64,000 bases of DNA, from contig CAWAJM010000001.1 in NCBI GenBank assembly GCA_963782445.1, positions 3,968,001 to 4,032,000 on the forward strand, in the 5' to 3' direction. A model generated the notes under the pieces. That model was not told where the DNA came from, ran no database searches, and saw only the letters and a list, made by a program, of their open reading frames with translations. This document shows, one piece after another, positions 26,341 to 34,516 of this stretch. Source of the stretch: ZC4RG20 sp963782445. Its GTDB lineage: Bacteria > Pseudomonadota > Gammaproteobacteria > Steroidobacterales > Rariloculaceae. How positions within the stretch are numbered: position 1 is the stretch's first letter; each line of letters begins with the position of its first letter. The translations under genes were made by a program, and so were the position numbers.

Positions 26341-27000
26341 TCAGCGCCCGAACAGCGCCCGCGCGCGTTCCAGCCGTTCGGGCGTGCCGACGTCGATCCA
26401 CGGCCCGTCGTAACGCAGCCCCCGCAGCGTGCCGCGTGCGATGGCCGCGTCGAGGATGGGCTTCAGCGGCTGGGCACCGGGCGCCCAGCCCGCGAACAGC
26501 GCGGGCCGGAGCAACGCGTTGCCGCCGTAGGTCAGCTTCCGGCCGGAGGCGCGCACGCAGCCGGCGCCGTCGACGGCGAAGTCGCCGGCGGGGTGGTGAT
26601 CCGGGTTCGGGACCAGGAGCAGCGTGCCTTCGGCGCCGTCGAGCGCGAGGGTCGCGGGGTCGAAGTCGGTGAGCACATCGGCATTGACGACGAGAAACGC
26701 ATCCGGGCCCAGGCTCGGCAGCGCACGCAGGATGCCGCCGCCGGTTTCGAGCGGGGTATCGCCTTCTTCGCTGTAAGCGACGCGCAGTCCCCAGCGGGCG
26801 CCGTCGCCGACGGCCGCGCGAATGAGCTCGCCGCGGCGCGCGACGTTGACGACGACTTCGCGCACGCCCGCGCGCGCGAGCCGGGCGAGCTGATGAGCGA
26901 TGAGCGGCTCGCCCCCGACCACGAGCAGCGGCTTCGGCAGCGCCGCCGTCAGGGCGCCCATGCGCGTGCCGAGACCGGCCGCGAGCACGATGGCTTTCAT
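26341..27000 (-). CDS. murU: N-acetylmuramate alpha-1-phosphate uridylyltransferase (MurU-like)
   Basis: A 219-residue nucleotidyltransferase. The N-terminal LAAGLGTRMGALTAALPKPLL is the GxGTRM...PKP signature of sugar-1-phosphate NTP transferases. FLVVNADVLTDFDP supplies a metal-binding Asp, and PWIDVGTPERL is the usual C-terminal block. MurU makes UDP-MurNAc in the peptidoglycan recycling route that bypasses MurA. Its place directly divergent from lptD matches pseudomonads and relatives, where the kinase gene amgK normally lies between them; here only 67 bases separate murU and lptD. The start is ATG 27000; a longer frame runs into lptD antisense and is rejected. Confidence 0.88.
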   Translation of the reverse strand: MKAIVLAAGLGTRMGALTAALPKPLLVVGGEPLIAHQLARLARAGVREVVVNVARRGELIRAAVGDGARWGLRVAYSEEGDTPLETGGGILRALPSLGPDAFLVVNADVLTDFDPATLALDGAEGTLLLVPNPDHHPAGDFAVDGAGCVRASGRKLTYGGNALLRPALFAGWAPGAQPLKPILDAAIARGTLRGLRYDGPWIDVGTPERLERARALFGR

Positions 27001-27067
27001 TGGGACAAGTCGTTGAAGGCCAATGGGAACTATGCCATTGTAGCCGCCTTTATGCGGCTCTTGCTCA

Positions 27068-29440
27068 GTGTCCTTTCCCCGCGACCCTCTGCGTAATTCG
27101 CGCCATGCAGCGAGCCGCGCGCTTTCGCTGCCGTTATACCTGCTGGCCGTCTCGCCGGCGCTCGCGCAGCAGGCCTGCCCGGCGGGCGCAGACCCCGTGA
27201 CGCAGACGGCGAACGCGCTGCTGGCCGCCGAAACCGACCTCGGCCTCGACAAAACGCTGGCCCCCACGGCACCGGGTGCCGCGCCGGGCGCTGCGGGCCC
27301 CGCGCAGGCCGCGCCGAGCGGCTCGCCGCCGCGGCAGCCGAGCGGCGGCGGCCTGCTCGGTGCCGGGGCGGCGGGCGAGCCATTCGATATCGAGGCCGGC
27401 GAGATCGAGGCCGGAACGGCCACGGGCGCGATCTTCTCGCACAAAGTGCAGATCAAGCACGGCGATCAGGTGCTCGAGGGCCAGCGCGCGATCCTCGATC
27501 GGCCGTCGCAGCGCGTGCAGGTCACGGGCACCGTGACGTACAAGGATCCGAAGCTCACGATCTTCGGGCAGGACGCGGATTTCGACACGGCGACCCGGCG
27601 CATCTCGTTCGGCCAGGCCGGATTCGAAATTCCGTCGCGTCCGGCGCGCGGCTCGGCCGAGCGCATCGTGATCGGCGGCGACAATAGGATGAGCCTCTCG
27701 ACCGTGCGCTTCACGACCTGCCCGGCCGACGCGACGGCGTGGCAGCTGCAGGCCCAGAGCCTCGTGCTCGATGTCGACCGCGGCTTCGGCACGGCGCGCG
27801 GCGTCAAGCTCAGATTCAAGGGCGTGCCGATCTTCTATGCGCCGTTCTTCACGTTTCCGATCAGCTCGAAACGCAAGAGCGGCTTCCTGACGCCGAGCTT
27901 CGGCCAGCGTGACCGCACTGGCCTCGACATCTCCGTGCCCTATTACTTGAACCTCAAGCCGAACGTCGACATGACGCTCGAGCCCCACTATCTCAGCAAG
28001 CGCGGTCTCGAGGTCGACACGCAGGTGCGGTACCTGTTTCCGCGCAGCGCAGGCGAGTTCGACATGAGCTACCTGCCGCACGACCACGTCACGAAGACCG
28101 AGCGCCGCTATCTGAACCTTCAGCATCGGACCGAATTCGGCCGCAACTGGGCCGTCGTGGCCGGCATCCAGCAAGTCTCGGACGACGCCTACTTCGAGGA
28201 CCTCGGCTCGAGCCTCAGCGTCACAAGTCAGCTGTATCTCGACCGTTACCTCGATCTGACCTACTCGGCGCCTTTCTGGAGCGTGCGCTCGCGCCTGCAG
28301 GATTATCAGACGATCGACACGACGATCCCGCTCGACGAACGCCCTTACGAGCAGGTCCCGCAGGTCGTGTTCCACGGGCGTTGGTACGAGGGCCTGCTCG
28401 GCTTCGATTCCTCGGCCGAGCTCGTGAACTTCGACCGCAACGTCGGCACGACGGGCTGGCGGCTCGATTCGACGCAGGAGGCCAGCGTGCGCTTTGCGCG
28501 CTCGGGCATGTACGTGACGCCTGCGCTGGGGCTGCGCCAGACGAACTACTGGCTCGGGAACACCGCGCCCGGCGCCGCGCAGACGCTCTCGCGCACGCTG
28601 CCCGTCGCGAGCATCGATGCCGGCCTCAAGCTCGAACGGGCCGCCCGCGGCGGGCGGGCATGGCTCGAAACACTCGAGCCGCGCCTGCTGTACGTGCACG
28701 TCCCGTACGTGGATCAGTCGGCGCTGCCCGTCTTCGACACGATCGAGCCCGACTTCAACCTCGTGCAGCTGTTCCGGAAATATCAGTTCGTCGGGCCCGA
28801 CCGCATCGCGAACACGGACCAAGTCAGCCTCGGCTTCACGGCGCGCCTCATCGACGAGGCGACCGGCGAGCAGCGGCTCGCGGCAACTTTGGGCCAGACC
28901 CGCTATCTAACGGACCAGAAAGTGACCCTGCCGGGCGTCGAGCCACTGACGGCGAACGCCTCGGACTACGTCGCGGAGATGTCGATCGGCATGCTCCGGG
29001 CCTGGAACCTCGACTTCGGCTATCAGTGGAACAGCCAGACCAGCCGCACGGCGCGCACCGAGACGCGCTTCGAGTATCGACCGGACGAGAACCGGCTGCT
29101 CGGCTTCGCGTACCGCTACCGCCGAGGCGTGCTCCAGCAGGGCGACTTGTCGCTCGTCTGGCCGGCGACCAAGAAGTGGCGCGTCATCGGTCTTTACAGC
29201 TACTCCCTGCTCGAGAAGAAGCCCCTCGAGCGATTTCTCGGCTGGGAATACGACGCCTGCTGCTGGCGGGTGCGCGTCGTCGGCCGCAGCTATGTCGGCC
29301 ACCGGACGGGCGAGACTTACAACGGCGTTTCGGTGCAGTTCGAGCTCAGCGGGTTCTCGCAGCGGGTCGCGCCGCCCGAGGAGCTTCTCGACCGTGGTAT
29401 CGTGGGCTATGGGGGCCTGACCGGAGCTGAATCTCAATGA
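27068..29440 (+). CDS. lptD: LPS-assembly outer membrane protein LptD
   Basis: A 790-residue outer-membrane beta-barrel that inserts lipopolysaccharide with LptE. A signal sequence ends near SPALA, about residue 33. The OstA-like N-domain (EAGEIEAGTATGAIF, GTVTYKDPKLTIFGQDADFD) is followed by the barrel, with KRKSGFLTPSFGQRDRTGLD and FARSGMYVTPALGLR. Cys37, a Cys in RFTTCPADATAW and the pair in DACCW (about 729) are the cysteines expected for the disulfides of LptD. The start is GTG 27068, since no in-frame ATG precedes the signal peptide. The linker after the signal is unusually Pro/Gly/Ala-rich. surA follows with an ATGA overlap. Confidence 0.95.
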   Translation: MSFPRDPLRNSRHAASRALSLPLYLLAVSPALAQQACPAGADPVTQTANALLAAETDLGLDKTLAPTAPGAAPGAAGPAQAAPSGSPPRQPSGGGLLGAGAAGEPFDIEAGEIEAGTATGAIFSHKVQIKHGDQVLEGQRAILDRPSQRVQVTGTVTYKDPKLTIFGQDADFDTATRRISFGQAGFEIPSRPARGSAERIVIGGDNRMSLSTVRFTTCPADATAWQLQAQSLVLDVDRGFGTARGVKLRFKGVPIFYAPFFTFPISSKRKSGFLTPSFGQRDRTGLDISVPYYLNLKPNVDMTLEPHYLSKRGLEVDTQVRYLFPRSAGEFDMSYLPHDHVTKTERRYLNLQHRTEFGRNWAVVAGIQQVSDDAYFEDLGSSLSVTSQLYLDRYLDLTYSAPFWSVRSRLQDYQTIDTTIPLDERPYEQVPQVVFHGRWYEGLLGFDSSAELVNFDRNVGTTGWRLDSTQEASVRFARSGMYVTPALGLRQTNYWLGNTAPGAAQTLSRTLPVASIDAGLKLERAARGGRAWLETLEPRLLYVHVPYVDQSALPVFDTIEPDFNLVQLFRKYQFVGPDRIANTDQVSLGFTARLIDEATGEQRLAATLGQTRYLTDQKVTLPGVEPLTANASDYVAEMSIGMLRAWNLDFGYQWNSQTSRTARTETRFEYRPDENRLLGFAYRYRRGVLQQGDLSLVWPATKKWRVIGLYSYSLLEKKPLERFLGWEYDACCWRVRVVGRSYVGHRTGETYNGVSVQFELSGFSQRVAPPEELLDRGIVGYGGLTGAESQ

Positions 29441-30780
29441 CTTATCGACCTCTGCGCTACTTCCTGCTCGCTTGCGCCGCGCTCGCCGCGGGCCCCGGCC
29501 TCGTATCGGCTCAGACTCGCGAGCTCGGCTCGGGCGGCGAGCTGCTCGACGGCATCGCGGCCGTCGTCGACGACGGCGTCGTGCTCAAGAGCGAGCTCGA
29601 GCAGCGCATGGATCTCGTCACGCGCCAGCTCGCGCAGCAGCAGGCGCAGACGCCGGCGGACCAGCGCCGGCCGCTGCCGCCGCGCAATGTCCTCGAGAAG
29701 CAGGTACTCGACCAGCTCGTGCTCAAGGAGGTCCAGCTGCAGCGCGCCAAGCGCCTCGGAATCACGGTCAGCGATCAGATGCTTAACCAGGCGCTGTCCC
29801 AGGTCGCTCAGAAGCTCGGCATCTCGCTCGAGCAGCTGCCGCAGGCGCTCGCCCAGCAGCACATCGACTACACGATGTACCGCGAGGACAGTCGCGACGA
29901 CCTGATCATGCAGCAACTGCTGCAGCGTGACGTCCTGAGCCACATCTCGGTGACGCCGCGCGAGCTGCAGCAGTGCCTCGACAAGCAGGCCGCCACTCAA
30001 GCCGGCGATCGGGACTACAACATCTCGCACATTCTCGTCAGCGTCTCGCCCTCGGCGAGTCAGAAAGAGCTCGAGGCCGCCCGCAAGAAGATCGAGGAAG
30101 CCTATGCGAAGCTCAAGAGCGGCGAGGACTTCACGCAGGTGGCCGTGACCTACTCCGATTCCGAGGACGCGCTCAAGGGCGGCGGCCTCGGCTGGCGCAA
30201 GGGCTCGGAGCTGCCGACCGTGTTCGCCGACGTCGTTCCCAAGCTCAAGCCGGGCGGGTTCTCCGAGCCGATCCAAAGCGCGAGCGGCTTCCACATCGTC
30301 GAGCTCAACGACGAGCGCGGCGCAAAGCGCATCGTCGAGGAGCAGCTCGAGGTGCGCCATATTCTGCTCAAGCCGAACGCCGTCCAGGACGACGACGCCG
30401 TCAAGCAGCGTCTGCTCGGCATCCGCCAGCAAATCGAGAACGGGCAGGATTTCGGACCCATCGCGAAAGCCATCTCCGAAGACCCGGTCTCGGCGTCCGA
30501 CGGCGGCGACCTCGGCTGGATCACGCTCGGCTCGGGCGAATATCCGCCGGAATTCGAGGATCAGATCAAAAAGCTCCAGGTCGGCGTGCTGAGCCAGCCG
30601 TTCAAGACGCGCTACGGATGGCATCTGGCCGAAGTCACGGCCAAGCGCAAGCACGACATGACCGACGAGCTCAAGAAGCAGCGCTGCGCCGAGCAGGTGC
30701 GCAACAGCAAGGCCGAAGAGGAACGCGAGCTGTGGCTGCGCCGACTGCGCGACCAGGCCTACGTCGACGAACGCCTGTAG
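29437..30780 (+). CDS. surA: Periplasmic chaperone/peptidyl-prolyl isomerase SurA
   Basis: A 447-residue periplasmic chaperone for outer-membrane proteins. A signal peptide ends near LVSAQ. The SurA N-domain (LDGIAAVVDDGVVLKSELEQ) precedes two parvulin domains. The first is around ISHILVSVSPSASQKELE and GGLGWRKGSELP, the second around VRHILLKPNAVQDDDA and GDLGWITLGSGE. A C-terminal helix follows. The gene overlaps lptD by four bases, so the client barrel and its chaperone are translationally coupled. pdxA follows at once. Confidence 0.96.
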   Translation: MTYRPLRYFLLACAALAAGPGLVSAQTRELGSGGELLDGIAAVVDDGVVLKSELEQRMDLVTRQLAQQQAQTPADQRRPLPPRNVLEKQVLDQLVLKEVQLQRAKRLGITVSDQMLNQALSQVAQKLGISLEQLPQALAQQHIDYTMYREDSRDDLIMQQLLQRDVLSHISVTPRELQQCLDKQAATQAGDRDYNISHILVSVSPSASQKELEAARKKIEEAYAKLKSGEDFTQVAVTYSDSEDALKGGGLGWRKGSELPTVFADVVPKLKPGGFSEPIQSASGFHIVELNDERGAKRIVEEQLEVRHILLKPNAVQDDDAVKQRLLGIRQQIENGQDFGPIAKAISEDPVSASDGGDLGWITLGSGEYPPEFEDQIKKLQVGVLSQPFKTRYGWHLAEVTAKRKHDMTDELKKQRCAEQVRNSKAEEERELWLRRLRDQAYVDERL

Positions 30781-31766
30781 CGCTGGCTCTTAGCTCCGGC
30801 GAGCCCGCAGGCATCGGCCCCGACATCTGCCTAATGCTCGCCGGCCGCGAGCGGCCGTTCGCGCTCGCCGTGCTCGGCGACCCCGACATGCTGGCCGAGC
30901 GCGCGGCGCAGCTCGGACTCGAAATCGAGCTGCGGGTCTGCGCCGACGCCGCGGCGCTCGAGGGTCCGGGTCCCGCCGGCGCGCTAGACGTACTGCCCAT
31001 CCGTGCGCGCGCGCGGGTCGTGCCCGGCCGGCTCGACACGGCCAACGCCGCCTATGTGCTCGAGATGCTGCGCACCGCGACCGATCTGTGCCGGCGCGGC
31101 GTGTGCGATGCGCTCGTGACGGCGCCCGTGCAAAAGAGCGTGATTACGCGCTCGGGCGTGCCGTTCTCGGGTCACACGGAGTTCCTGGCCGAGCTCACGG
31201 CCGCGCCGTTGCCGGTCATGCTGCTCGCCGGCCCGCGCCTGCGCGTCGCGCTCGCGACGACACACCTGCCGCTGCGCGCCGTGCCCGATGCGCTGACGGC
31301 GGATCTCATCGAGCGCACCGTGCTCGTCATCGAGCGCGATTTCGCCGAAAGGTTCCGAATCGCTCGGCCCCGCATCATGGTCCTCGGTCTGAACCCGCAC
31401 GCGGGCGAGCAAGGCACGCTCGGGAACGAGGAGCGCGACGTCATCGAGCCGGCGTTGCGGCGTCTCGCCGAGCGCGGCAGCGCCGCCTTCGGCCCAGTCT
31501 CGGCCGACACGGCTTTCACGCCGGAGTCGCTCACCCGCTGCGACGTCGTGCTCGCCATGTATCACGATCAGGGCCTGCCCGTGCTCAAGGCCGCCTCGTT
31601 CGGCGAGGTCGTCAACGTCACGCTGGGCCTGCCCATCATCCGTACTTCCGTCGATCACGGCACCGCGCTCGAGCTGGCGGGTACGGGCCGCGCGCGTCCC
31701 GAAAGCCTGGCCGCGGCCGTCGATCTGGCCCACGAGCTCGCGGCCCAAGCCGCCGCGGCGGCCTAA
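30732..31766 (+). CDS. pdxA: 4-hydroxythreonine-4-phosphate dehydrogenase
   Basis: PdxA of pyridoxal phosphate synthesis, oxidising 4-phosphohydroxy-L-threonine with NAD. SSGEPAGIGPDICLMLAGR is the N-terminal block, VTAPVQKSVI and FSGHTEFLAEL the middle, LNPHAGEQGTLGNEE and MYHDQGLPVLKA carry zinc-binding His residues, and VNVTLGLPIIRTSVDHGTAL is near the end. The start is uncertain: the family normally begins about eight residues before GEPAGIGP, but no ATG, GTG or TTG is there. I use GTG 30732 inside surA, with AGAGG ten bases upstream, which adds about 16 residues. A CTG at 30783 or ACG at 30774 are alternatives. Confidence 0.9.
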   Translation: MAAPTARPGLRRRTPVALALSSGEPAGIGPDICLMLAGRERPFALAVLGDPDMLAERAAQLGLEIELRVCADAAALEGPGPAGALDVLPIRARARVVPGRLDTANAAYVLEMLRTATDLCRRGVCDALVTAPVQKSVITRSGVPFSGHTEFLAELTAAPLPVMLLAGPRLRVALATTHLPLRAVPDALTADLIERTVLVIERDFAERFRIARPRIMVLGLNPHAGEQGTLGNEERDVIEPALRRLAERGSAAFGPVSADTAFTPESLTRCDVVLAMYHDQGLPVLKAASFGEVVNVTLGLPIIRTSVDHGTALELAGTGRARPESLAAAVDLAHELAAQAAAAA

Positions 31767-32620
31767 TGCACGCAGGCGGCCGGCCGCCCCGCAACGGCCG
31801 CGGTGTCCGGGCACGAAGCACAGAAGACGCCGCGACAGCGCGCCTCCAACCCCGCAAGCGCCTCGGCCAGCACTTCCTTCACGACCCGGCCGTCATCGCG
31901 CGCATCGTCGCGGCCGTCGCGCCGCAGCGCGACGACGCGATCGTCGAAATCGGCGGCGGTCTAGGCGCGCTCACCGGTCCGCTGCTCGAGCGCCTCGCCG
32001 AGCTCCACGTCGTCGAGATCGACGCGCGCCTCGGGCCCGAGCTCGAGCGCCGCAGCACGCCGGCACATCGCCTGATTCTGCATGCGGGCGACGCGCTGAA
32101 ATTCGATTTCGCCGCCCTCGCGCGCGGTCCCCGCTCGTTGCGCATCGCCGGCAACCTGCCCTACAACATTTCGACGCCTCTGCTGTTCCATCTGCTCAGG
32201 AGCCGCGCCGCGATCCGCGACATGCACCTCATGCTGCAGAAGGAGGTCGTGACGCGCATGACGGCCGCGCCGGGCGGCAAGGACTATGGCCGGCTCACGG
32301 TCATGCTCTCGGTGGCCGCGGACGTCGAGGCGTGTTTCGACATCGGTCCCGGGGCCTTCTCTCCGCCTCCCCGTGTCTGGTCGACGCTCGTGCGCGTCAC
32401 GCCGCTGCCGGCGCCGCGCTTCCGCATCGCCGACGAGGCCGCCTTCGCGCGGCTCGTGGCGCAGCTGTTCTCGATGCGGCGCAAGACGCTCGCCCGCATC
32501 CTCAAGGGCCGGCTCAGCGGCGCCGCGATCGAGGCGCTCGGCCTCGACGCTCGCGCCCGGCCGGAGACGCTGGCACCGGCGGACTTCGCGCGCCTGGCGG
32601 ACGCGTTGCACGGGCGCTGA
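31766..32620 (+). CDS. rsmA: 16S rRNA (adenine1518-N6/adenine1519-N6)-dimethyltransferase
   Basis: KsgA/RsmA dimethylates two adenines near the 3' end of 16S rRNA. The 284-residue protein has RKRLGQHFLHD, the SAM site VEIGGGLGALTGPLL, the DALKFDF strand and the catalytic NLPYNIS. The ATG overlaps the pdxA stop (TAATG). About 28 non-conserved residues precede RKRLGQHF, so translation might also begin further downstream. The next gene in many relatives is apaG; here a 513-base repeat-filled interval follows before apaH. Confidence 0.95.
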   Translation: MHAGGRPPRNGRGVRARSTEDAATARLQPRKRLGQHFLHDPAVIARIVAAVAPQRDDAIVEIGGGLGALTGPLLERLAELHVVEIDARLGPELERRSTPAHRLILHAGDALKFDFAALARGPRSLRIAGNLPYNISTPLLFHLLRSRAAIRDMHLMLQKEVVTRMTAAPGGKDYGRLTVMLSVAADVEACFDIGPGAFSPPPRVWSTLVRVTPLPAPRFRIADEAAFARLVAQLFSMRRKTLARILKGRLSGAAIEALGLDARARPETLAPADFARLADALHGR

Positions 32621-32653
32621 ATCGGCCGCATCGGCCGGGGACGTCGGGCGGTG

Positions 32654-32773
32654 GGCTTCAGGTTCGGCGCAAGGGCGGTGTCGGGACCGCCTTGAACCCT
32701 TCCCTGGGGGCTCGCTGAGCGCCGTCCCTGGCGCTCAGCGTCCCGACACCGCCCTTGCGCCGAGCCTGAAGCC
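32654..32773 (-). repeat. Long palindrome, family copy B (left half of module 1)
   Basis: Outer arms 32654-32687 and 32740-32773 (34 bases) match with a single G-T type difference. The inner hairpin has a perfect 10-bp stem (32714-32723 with 32730-32739). The core reads in the minus direction. It is nearly the same sequence as copy E at 45023-45140, which reads in the opposite direction. Confidence 0.9.
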
Positions 32774-32970
32774 TGGATACGTCCGCGGCCATAGCCGCTG
32801 AAGACCGCACCATCGGGGTCGGCGGCAGCCGTTCGGGCCGCGAAGAGCGGACGGGCCGACATCTGCCATAGCAGTGGCGAATCGCGCAAGCCGCACCGAC
32901 TGCCGTCTTTCACCAAGGATCTCCTCGCGCCGTGGCAGCATGATCCATGAACGGCCGCCGGCCTCGCTGA
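32774..32970 (-). repeat. Module 1 spacer, homologous to the module 2 spacer
   Basis: The reverse complement of this 197-base segment aligns with 44824-45022 over its whole length. Shared blocks include GCCGGCGGCCGTTCATG, TCATGCTGCC, CGGCGCGAGGA, GACGGCAGTC, GCGGTCTTCAG and CTATGGCCGC. On the minus strand an ATG at 32941 opens a frame (MLPRREE, later RRQSVR) that is partly kept in module 2. A second frame keeps DGSxxGLRDS. Whether either is translated is open. Confidence 0.75.
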
Positions 32971-33083
32971 GGAGTCTTGTGCAGACGGGCGCTTCGGGGC
33001 CGTGCGCGCCAGGACGGCGAGCTACGGAGCCTCCGGGGAAGGAGTCACGCCGTCCCCGGCAGCGCCCGTCTGCACGAGACTCC
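32971..33083 (+). repeat. Long palindrome, family copy C (right half of module 1)
   Basis: Arms 32971-32999 and 33054-33083 read GGAGTCTTGTGCAGACGGGC and its near-perfect complement. The core GCGCCAGGACGGCG and GGGGAAGGAGTCACGCCGTC follows the family pattern in the plus direction. It corresponds to copy D at 44710-44823 in inverted orientation. Confidence 0.88.
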
Positions 33084-33133
33084 GGCTACCACCGACGCGA
33101 GAACCCGTGCATGAATCATGCGGACTGTAAACT

Positions 33134-33979
33134 ATGCGAATGACGCTCTACGCCATCGGCGACATCCAAGGCTGCTACGCGCCCTTCGCGACGCTTCTAG
33201 ACCGCCTCGACTTCGATCCGTCCCGCGATCGCCTCTGGCTCGTCGGCGACCTCGTGAACCGGGGACCGGACTCGCTCTCGGTGCTGCGCCGCATCGCCGA
33301 GCTCGGGCCGAGCTGCGTGACCGTACTCGGCAACCACGATCTTCACCTGCTCGCGGCCGCGGCGGGGCTGCGCCGGCCGTCGGCCACCGACACGCTCGAG
33401 CAGGTCCTCGCTGCGCCCGACTCCGAGGAGCTGCTCGACTGGCTGCGGCGGCGCCCGCTGCTGCACTACGACGCCGAGCGGCGCCGCGCGCTCGTACATG
33501 CCGGGATCCCGCCGGAGTGGGACATCGACGCGGCCCTCCAGCACGCAGCCGAGGTCGAAGGGCTGCTGCGCGGACCTCACTGGCGTTACGGGCTCGAGGT
33601 CATGTACGGCAACGATCCGCCGAAGTGGACGCAGGATCTCGAGTACGCGGCCCGCGTACGCTACACGATCAACGCGCTGACGCGCATGCGCTTCTGCGAC
33701 GCGAGCGGCGCCCTCGACCTCGAGCGCTCCGGGCCGCCCGGAACGCAGCCGCCGGGGCTCGTGCCTTGGTACGATGCGCCCGGGCGGCGCACGGCGACGA
33801 CGCACGTCGTATTCGGGCATTGGTCGGCGCTCGGCTTCATGCGGCGCGAGGACGTGACGGCGCTCGACAGCGGCTGCGTCTGGGGCGGCATGCTGACGGC
33901 CGTGGCACTCGAAAACGATCTCGAGCCGACGGCCGTCGCCTGCGAACGCGCGGCACCGCGCGGCGGAGACGCGGCATAA
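33134..33979 (+). CDS. apaH: Symmetrical bis(5'-nucleosyl)-tetraphosphatase
   Basis: ApaH hydrolyses diadenosine tetraphosphate to two ADP and also acts on Np4-capped RNA in enterobacteria. The 281-residue protein has the metallophosphatase motifs GDIQGCY (near residue 9), GDLVNRGPDS and LGNHDLHLL, with later HAGIPPEWD and VVFGHWSALG. Either ATG 33134 or ATG 33140 (MTLYAIGD) can start it; the second fits family length better. It is the last member of the lptD-surA-pdxA-rsmA line, and the kynurenine genes follow within 25 bases, perhaps in the same transcript. Confidence 0.95.
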   Translation: MRMTLYAIGDIQGCYAPFATLLDRLDFDPSRDRLWLVGDLVNRGPDSLSVLRRIAELGPSCVTVLGNHDLHLLAAAAGLRRPSATDTLEQVLAAPDSEELLDWLRRRPLLHYDAERRRALVHAGIPPEWDIDAALQHAAEVEGLLRGPHWRYGLEVMYGNDPPKWTQDLEYAARVRYTINALTRMRFCDASGALDLERSGPPGTQPPGLVPWYDAPGRRTATTHVVFGHWSALGFMRREDVTALDSGCVWGGMLTAVALENDLEPTAVACERAAPRGGDAA

Positions 33980-34003
33980 TGGCGCCGCTTGCGGAGACCG
34001 ATC

Positions 34004-34516
34004 ATGACCCTCATGAAGCCGTTCAACCTGCTCGACTGGATCGAGCGTCACCGCGCGGAGCTGCGCCCGCCCGTCTGTAATAAGCAGATCTACGAGGGCG
34101 AGGACTTCATCGTTCAGGTCGTGGGCGGCCCGAACTCCCGCAAAGACTACCACCACGACGAGGGCCCGGAGCTGTTCTATCAGCTCGAGGGCGACATGCT
34201 GCTGAAGACGGTTCAGGACGGCGAATTCGTCGACGTGCCGATCCGAGCGGGCGAGATGTTCCTGCTGCCGCCGCGCGTGCCGCACTCCCCTCAGCGCTTC
34301 GCGAACACGGTCGGGCTCGTGGTCGAGCGGCGCCGCACGGCCGCGGAGCTCGACGGCTTCATGTGGTTCTGCGAGCGTTGCGGCGCCGAGCTGCACGAGG
34401 AATTCCTGCACGTCTCGGACATCGTGAAGGACCTGCCGCCCGTTTTCGCGCGTTTCAACGCGAGCGAGCACGCGCGTACCTGCACGCGCTGCGGCTGGGT
34501 CATGCCGCCCGCATGA
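34004..34516 (+). CDS. nbaC: 3-hydroxyanthranilate 3,4-dioxygenase
   Basis: This iron-dependent ring-cleaving dioxygenase makes the precursor of quinolinate for NAD synthesis. The cupin metal site is in KDYHHDEGPELFYQLEGDM and VPHSPQRF. The bacterial-type C-terminal rubredoxin-like metal site is complete: CERC in MWFCERCG and CTRC in ARTCTRCGW. I start at ATG 34004 (MTLMKPF), the family start; an ATG at 33989 adds five residues. The stop overlaps the kynureninase ATG by four bases. Confidence 0.95.
   Translation: MTLMKPFNLLDWIERHRAELRPPVCNKQIYEGEDFIVQVVGGPNSRKDYHHDEGPELFYQLEGDMLLKTVQDGEFVDVPIRAGEMFLLPPRVPHSPQRFANTVGLVVERRRTAAELDGFMWFCERCGAELHEEFLHVSDIVKDLPPVFARFNASEHARTCTRCGWVMPPA

Larger units (their letters stand above)
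32621..33133. other. 513-base gene-poor interval holding composite repeat module 1
   Basis: Between rsmA and apaH there is no supported gene and no trace of apaG. The interval is almost filled by two long palindromes (32654-32773 and 32971-33083) and the 197-base spacer between them. Together they form one module that recurs in opposite orientation at 44710-45140. Confidence 0.85.

Noticed and set aside
32284..32941. Minus-strand frames running from the module 1 spacer through palindrome B and into rsmA
   Set aside because: They are antisense to rsmA, use repeat sequence as coding and differ between copies; only the short shared part in the spacer merits a test.
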